Shown: piece by piece, positions 60,753 to 64,000 of the stretch
Layout: each line of letters opens with the position of its first letter
Position numbering within the stretch: the first letter of the stretch is position 1
Assembly (NCBI RefSeq): GCF_002939385.1
Contig: NZ_MULI01000003.1
Coordinates: forward strand, 124,001-188,000
Origin: Streptomyces sp. MH60
GTDB lineage: Bacteria > Actinomycetota > Actinomycetes > Streptomycetales > Streptomycetaceae
Direction: 5' to 3'
DNA length: 64,000 nt
Notes under the pieces: generated by a model
What the model was told of the DNA's origin: nothing
Databases searched by the model: none
The model's input: only the letters and a program-made list of their open reading frames with translations
Position numbers and translations under genes: made by a program

Positions 60753-60816
60753 GCACGGGCCGGAAGCTGCGGTGGCCACCAGTGGCCGACTGCCTTCTGA
60801 CGGTTCACCGCATTCC
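60753..60816. other. Short gap after the TetR gene
   Basis: Non-coding; leads into the transposase scrap at 60817. Confidence 0.4.
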
Positions 60817-60905
60817 AGGCAGGTGGGCGAAACGGCGTCGCTGCGGAACCTGGCATTCGGGCGCCTGAAGACGCTTGGCGCGATGAATGTCGGCCCGACC
60901 GCCTG
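60817..60905 (+). pseudogene. Transposase C-terminal remnant
   Basis: The forward frame gives ETASLRNLAFGRLKTLGAMN followed by VGPTA and stop, resembling the ends of IS4/ISAs1-type transposases (LRNLAIxLLRLAGxxNIAxALR). No other part of the element is nearby. Confidence 0.4.
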
Positions 60906-61274
60906 AGCCATGTCCTTCGGTAAGGAAGCAACCAACCCTGGTACCGGAGCGCTGTGTAGGTGTCCCAGGCAGGGAAGGGAGCGGAAGTGGGCAGAGCTGC
61001 GCCTTCCTGTGGCGCCGCTGCGAGTGTCTTGGTCACGAACGTCCAAAGCGTCCGGGTGGACGGTCCTTCCGGAGCGGTGGTCGGTCGAGGAGATGGCGTA
61101 CTGCACGAACTTTCGAAGGAGTGTGTGAACGCCGTTTCGCCGGGCACACGAGCTATCGCACCGAGGTCCTGGCATTCGGAGCGGGCCGGGATCTACCAAC
61201 CAAGGGGCGTACTCAGGCCGTTGTGACGCTTATGCGTATAGGCGCCTGAGTCGGAATTGACGATGGGATTTGAA

Positions 61275-61430
61275 ATGATCATTCTTGGGCTTATTCTGCT
61301 GATCATCGGCCTGCTTGTCGGCATGGGTCTGCTGACGACGATCGGTGGCATCCTCATTCTGGTTGGCGCCATCCTGTGGATCCTGGGTGCGACCGGTCGC
61401 GCGGTCGGTGGACGCAAGCATTTCTTCTGA
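61275..61430 (+). CDS. Small membrane protein (DUF6131-like)
   Basis: A 51-residue peptide with two hydrophobic segments (MIILGLILLIIGLLVGMG and GGILILVGAILWILG) and basic tail ATGRAVGGRKHFF, the pattern of a widespread actinobacterial two-helix membrane protein. ATG 61263 is an in-frame alternative adding four residues. Function unknown; often linked to envelope stress. Confidence 0.8.
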   Translation: MIILGLILLIIGLLVGMGLLTTIGGILILVGAILWILGATGRAVGGRKHFF

Positions 61431-61731
61431 GACCCCGTTCTACGTGGTGAGGCGGACAAGGCGCCCGTAGCAGCAGAGAGCGGTCCCCGCTCGAGTAATG
61501 GCTGCCGAAGGTCCTGGGCTGTCTTCCCGACGCGGCGGAGCAGCGGATCGTGGAGAGGCGGGCACACTGACAGCCGCTGCGCGGCCTGCACCGACAGGCC
61601 GCGCACACCAGCCCTGGGCATGCCTGCGGGAGCACCAGGGTGATGCGGCACCAGCGCCGCGCGTGCCATGACTCGACGTTCCGCAGCCGGACGTGGGTTC
61701 AGCTGCAACAGCTGAAGCGGTCCGGGGATCC
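61431..61731. other. Intergenic region, no gene seen
   Basis: About 300 bases between the small membrane gene and the convergent SDR end. Nothing recognised. Confidence 0.45.
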
Positions 61732-62490
61732 CTACAGCAGGGCGCCGCCGGACACTTCGAGGCGCTGGGCGGTGACCCATCGCAGGTCCTCGGAGGCGAG
61801 CGCGGCGATGGCGTCGCCGATCTCCTGCGGTTCGCCGACGCGGCCGAGCGCGGTCTGTGCGCTCAGGCCCTCGCGCATCTGCGCGTCGTCCCGCATCGCG
61901 CCGCCGTTGAAGTCGGTGGCGGTCGGCCCCGGCGCGATGGCGTTGACGCGGATCTTGCGCGCCCCCAGCTCCACGGCCAATGTCCGGCTGAGGACCTCGA
62001 CCGCCGCCTTGGAGGCCGAGTAGACCGAGGTGCCGGCACTGGTGTGACGGCTGAGGGAGGAGGAGACGTTGATGATCCGCCCCCCGTCGGCCAGCACGGG
62101 GGCAAGCGCCTGGATGAGGAAGAACGTGCCGCGCACGTTGGTGTCCATCACCGCGTTGTAGTCGTCGACCGTGACCGCCTCCAGCGGTCCGAACAGCCCG
62201 ATCCCGGCGTTGTTGACCAGGACGTCCAGCCGGGTCGCCTCCCAGCGCTCCAGTTGCGCGGCCAGACGGGAGACGAAGGCGGGAAAGGCGGCCACGTCGC
62301 TGATGTCCAACCGCAGTGCGGCAGCCGTAACGCCGGTTTGCTGAACGTTCTCGACCGTCTCCTCCGCCTCCTGCGCGTCGCCGCGGTAGGTGACGATGAC
62401 GCGCAGTCCGTGCCGGGCCAGCGCCTGGGCCGTGGCCCGGCCCAGCCCGCGATTGCCACCGGTCACCATTGCGATCCTGCCTGACTCCAT
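61732..62490 (-). CDS. Short-chain dehydrogenase/reductase
   Basis: A 252-residue SDR: AMVTGGNRGLGRATA (loop), NNAGIGLFGP and YSASK (SVYSASKAAVEVL), ending ASEDLRWVTAQRLEVSGGAL as in beta-ketoacyl-reductase-like SDRs. AAGGAG precedes ATG 62490; an upstream in-frame start would include the operator. Divergent from a TetR gene. Confidence 0.92.
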   Translation of the reverse strand: MESGRIAMVTGGNRGLGRATAQALARHGLRVIVTYRGDAQEAEETVENVQQTGVTAAALRLDISDVAAFPAFVSRLAAQLERWEATRLDVLVNNAGIGLFGPLEAVTVDDYNAVMDTNVRGTFFLIQALAPVLADGGRIINVSSSLSRHTSAGTSVYSASKAAVEVLSRTLAVELGARKIRVNAIAPGPTATDFNGGAMRDDAQMREGLSAQTALGRVGEPQEIGDAIAALASEDLRWVTAQRLEVSGGALL

Positions 62491-62545
62491 GCGTGCTTCT
62501 CCTTCGGCACCGGAACGACGCGGCCGAGAGCGCTCCCGCCGTCCA

Positions 62546-62615
62546 GAGGCGAGTCGGTCGACTCGCCTCCCGGTCCACGTAAACATCCGGACAGTGGCGA
62601 GTCAAGTGACTCGCC
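62546..62615. promoter_or_regulatory. Two TetR operators with GGCGAGTC half-sites
   Basis: GAGGCGAGTC-GGTC-GACTCGCCTC (62546-62569) and GGCGAGTC-AAGT-GACTCGCC (62596-62615) are perfect in their arms. Their centres are 48 bp apart, so one site may serve each divergent promoter. Confidence 0.85.
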
Positions 62616-62638
62616 TCGTGATGGGGCATACTGGACCC

Positions 62639-63286
62639 ATGACCGCAGGCCTCTCCGTGCACCATCAACGACTCGCTCAGCGCAAGCGCGAGGCGATCAC
62701 CGCAGCGGCCACGAAACTGTTCCTGGAGCGGGGCTATGACGGGACCTCGCTGGCGAAGGTCGCGCAGGAAGCGGCCGTTTCGAAGTCCACGCTGTTCAAG
62801 CAGTTCCCCACCAAGGCGGCGCTCTTCGAGGCCATCGTCACCGAGTACTGGAAGGGCGGGCCTGACCCGGCGGCGCCCGCGGCGCAGCCCGGGGATCTGG
62901 GCGCCGGCCTGAGCGCGATCGGCCGCCAGTACGCCGACCTGATCGGCCGGCCCGCGATGGCGGCCCTCTTCCGCATCGTCATCGCCGAACTGCCGCGCTT
63001 CCCGGAACTGGGACGGGCTCAGTTCGAGCTGGGCAAGCTGCCCTACTTCGTCTCCGTCCAGCGCTACCTGGAGGCTCAGCACGCCGCGGGCACTGCGGTG
63101 GTACCTGACGCGGAGAGTGCCACCAACCAGTTCCTCGGCATGATCGCCAACTACGTCCTGTGGCCGCGGATGCTGCTCGCCGACTGGAGCCCCGCACCTG
63201 CCGACGTTGGCCACGCCGTCGACGAGGCGGTCACGACGATGCTCGCCCGTTACGGCCGCGGCGCCGACGACCCGCAGCACCCCTGA
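62639..63286 (+). CDS. TetR-family repressor
   Basis: A 215-residue regulator with HTH (REAITAAATKLFLERGYDGT then AKVAQEAAVSKSTLFKQFPT) and TetR_C_7-like ligand domain (LFRIVIAELPRFPELG, the AefR-type motif). ATG 62639 chosen; ATG 62621 adds six residues but lies close to the second operator. Probably represses the divergent SDR. Confidence 0.92.
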   Translation: MTAGLSVHHQRLAQRKREAITAAATKLFLERGYDGTSLAKVAQEAAVSKSTLFKQFPTKAALFEAIVTEYWKGGPDPAAPAAQPGDLGAGLSAIGRQYADLIGRPAMAALFRIVIAELPRFPELGRAQFELGKLPYFVSVQRYLEAQHAAGTAVVPDAESATNQFLGMIANYVLWPRMLLADWSPAPADVGHAVDEAVTTMLARYGRGADDPQHP

Positions 63287-63523
63287 GGGCCCCGGCGCCG
63301 CTGCGGGTGCGGACGACGCCCTCGCTCTCGGCCCACCGGAACGCTGCGGGAGGCCGCCGGTGAGTCGGGGTGGCGTGTAGGCGTCATCACGGCGACGTGG
63401 CCCGGCGACTGTGCCGCCGCGAGACCTTCGACATCCTGCGGCTCACCTGGGGCGACGCGATCTCCAGCCCTGAACCGGCCGCTACGGGCCGTCTGGAGAA
63501 CTGGTCGTCGTTCTGAGCTGCCA
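63287..63523. other. Intergenic region, doubtful remnant
   Basis: A forward stretch at about 63407-63516 (RRETFDILRLTWGDAISSPE) ends in a stop but has no start. It may be a lost gene's tail. Otherwise nothing seen. Confidence 0.3.
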
Positions 63524-63840
63524 TCACAGCACGGCGTCGGCAACCATGAAGAAGGCCACGGCCAGGAGGGCCACCGCGAACATGCGTTCCGGGCGGGGCC
63601 CGGAGACTTTCGCGGCCAGGCGCCTGCCGTCCCAGGCGCCCAGGATCGCGGTTGCGACGAACGGGCCGATCAGCGCCCAGTCGAGTGAGATGGCGGCACT
63701 GGAACGAGTGGCCAGTGAGGCCGGCGAGTTGGCCGTGATGACCAGCAGCCTGGTGCCGACTGCGGCCTCCATCTCGAAGGCCAGGACGGCGATCAGGGCG
63801 GCGACGGCGAGACAGCCGCCGCCCACACCGAGTAGTCCGG
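63524..63840 (-). pseudogene. TauE/SafE exporter, C-terminal half only
   Basis: The minus strand codes GLLGVGGGCLAVAALIAVLA, EAAVGTRLLVITANSPASLA, LIGPFVATAILGAWDGRRLA and a final helix, the second half of TauE/SafE anion exporters, with the GVGGG repeat that begins each half. The first half is missing: upstream DNA encodes the end of an unrelated hydrolase. Truncated by rearrangement, though a GTG at 63826 could still start a half protein. Confidence 0.7.
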
Positions 63841-64000
63841 TCAGCGTGGCGCTGCGAGGTCTGCCAGCAGCTCGGCGGCGGGCTTCGGGTGGACGAGCCA
63901 GTGCAGGTGGCTCCCCTCGAGTGTCCGGACGTCGAAGGGGTTGTCGGGTGTGAGCGCCTCGGCTTCGCGAATCATGCGGTCCTGCACGGCGAGCGGAATG
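63841..64000 (-). CDS. Alpha/beta hydrolase, C-terminal end (partial)
   Basis: The last 52 codons of a gene that enters from the right edge: IPLAVQDRMIREAEALTPDN, PFDVRTLEGSHLHWLVHP, then AAELLADLAAPR and stop. EGSHLHWL provides the catalytic His region of alpha/beta hydrolases. Only the C-terminus can be seen; specificity is unknown. Confidence 0.6.
   Translation of the reverse strand, partial: IPLAVQDRMIREAEALTPDNPFDVRTLEGSHLHWLVHPKPAAELLADLAAPR

Noticed and set aside
1..64000. CRISPR arrays, tRNA and rRNA genes, integrase attachment sites
   Set aside because: No regularly spaced repeats, cloverleaf sequences, rRNA signatures or integrase genes were seen on reading both strands; a dedicated scan could still find a weak one.

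Overview
The window is very GC-rich, with strong third-position G/C bias, GTG/TTG starts, purine-rich ribosome sites and dense divergent regulator-enzyme pairs. Together with the families present (GH125 mannosidase, ROK kinase, SpoIIE-type phosphatase, MmyB-type XRE regulators, ANTAR-GAF protein, I36-like secreted protein, DUF3592, YrhK), this points to a Streptomyces or close relative. The many small accessory genes, broken genes and transposase remnants, and the lack of any tRNA, rRNA or core housekeeping operon, look like a chromosomal arm rather than the core; this is an inference.

Layout. 1-5.7 kb: an alpha-mannoside use cluster (5' end of a sugar ABC-transporter binding lipoprotein, then divergently a phosphomannose-isomerase-like protein, a ROK sugar kinase, a LacI repressor and a GH125 exo-mannosidase), with two matching LacI-type half palindromes between the divergent genes. 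5.8-15.4 kb: quinone oxidoreductase with two orphan palindromic operators, a lipoprotein, a small secreted protein, an ANTAR-GAF protein, two TetR-controlled enzyme modules, a membrane metallophosphoesterase and a YrhK protein. 15.5-31 kb: an SDR with an XRE regulator, a conserved membrane protein and its decayed relative, a haloacetate-dehalogenase-like hydrolase, two DUF-type membrane proteins, another SDR/TetR module, a CGNR-type regulator divergent from an MFS exporter, a SpoIIE phosphatase, a glyoxalase-fold/DinB pair and a frameshifted Pro-rich membrane protein.

31.2-34.9 kb is the most unusual part: a tight three-gene operon for an MfnB-type furan phosphate synthase (all four catalytic residues present, TTA as second codon), a zinc alcohol dehydrogenase and a SAM methyltransferase, divergent from an EF-hand protein. 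MfnB is known mainly from methanofuran or methylofuran synthesis, and no other Mfn gene is seen here, so this may be a small furan pathway that has not been described.

35-49.6 kb: M55 D-aminopeptidase, GT2 glycosyltransferase, HAD-like protein, a second methyltransferase, HSL-type esterase with TetR, AKR/TetR module, PadR cassette with membrane protein and PAP2 phosphatase, interleaved with three 'graveyards' where pieces of TetR, YjbR, XRE/MmyB, AKR and ADH genes are spliced together. 49.6-64 kb: LysR divergent from an inositol-phosphatase-like gene and an F420-reductase-like gene; an MMPL exporter followed by a perfect 41-bp hairpin and a histidine kinase/response regulator pair; a GNAT enzyme; an AKR; two more SDR/TetR modules with clear twin operators; a 51-residue membrane peptide; and at the right edge a 5'-truncated TauE exporter joined to the end of an alpha/beta hydrolase.

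A recurring design is one reductase or hydrolase divergent from its own TetR-type repressor, with one or two perfect palindromes between them. At least six such modules occur, each with a different palindrome, suggesting several separately inducible detoxification switches. All assignments are from reading the sequence; no database search was run.
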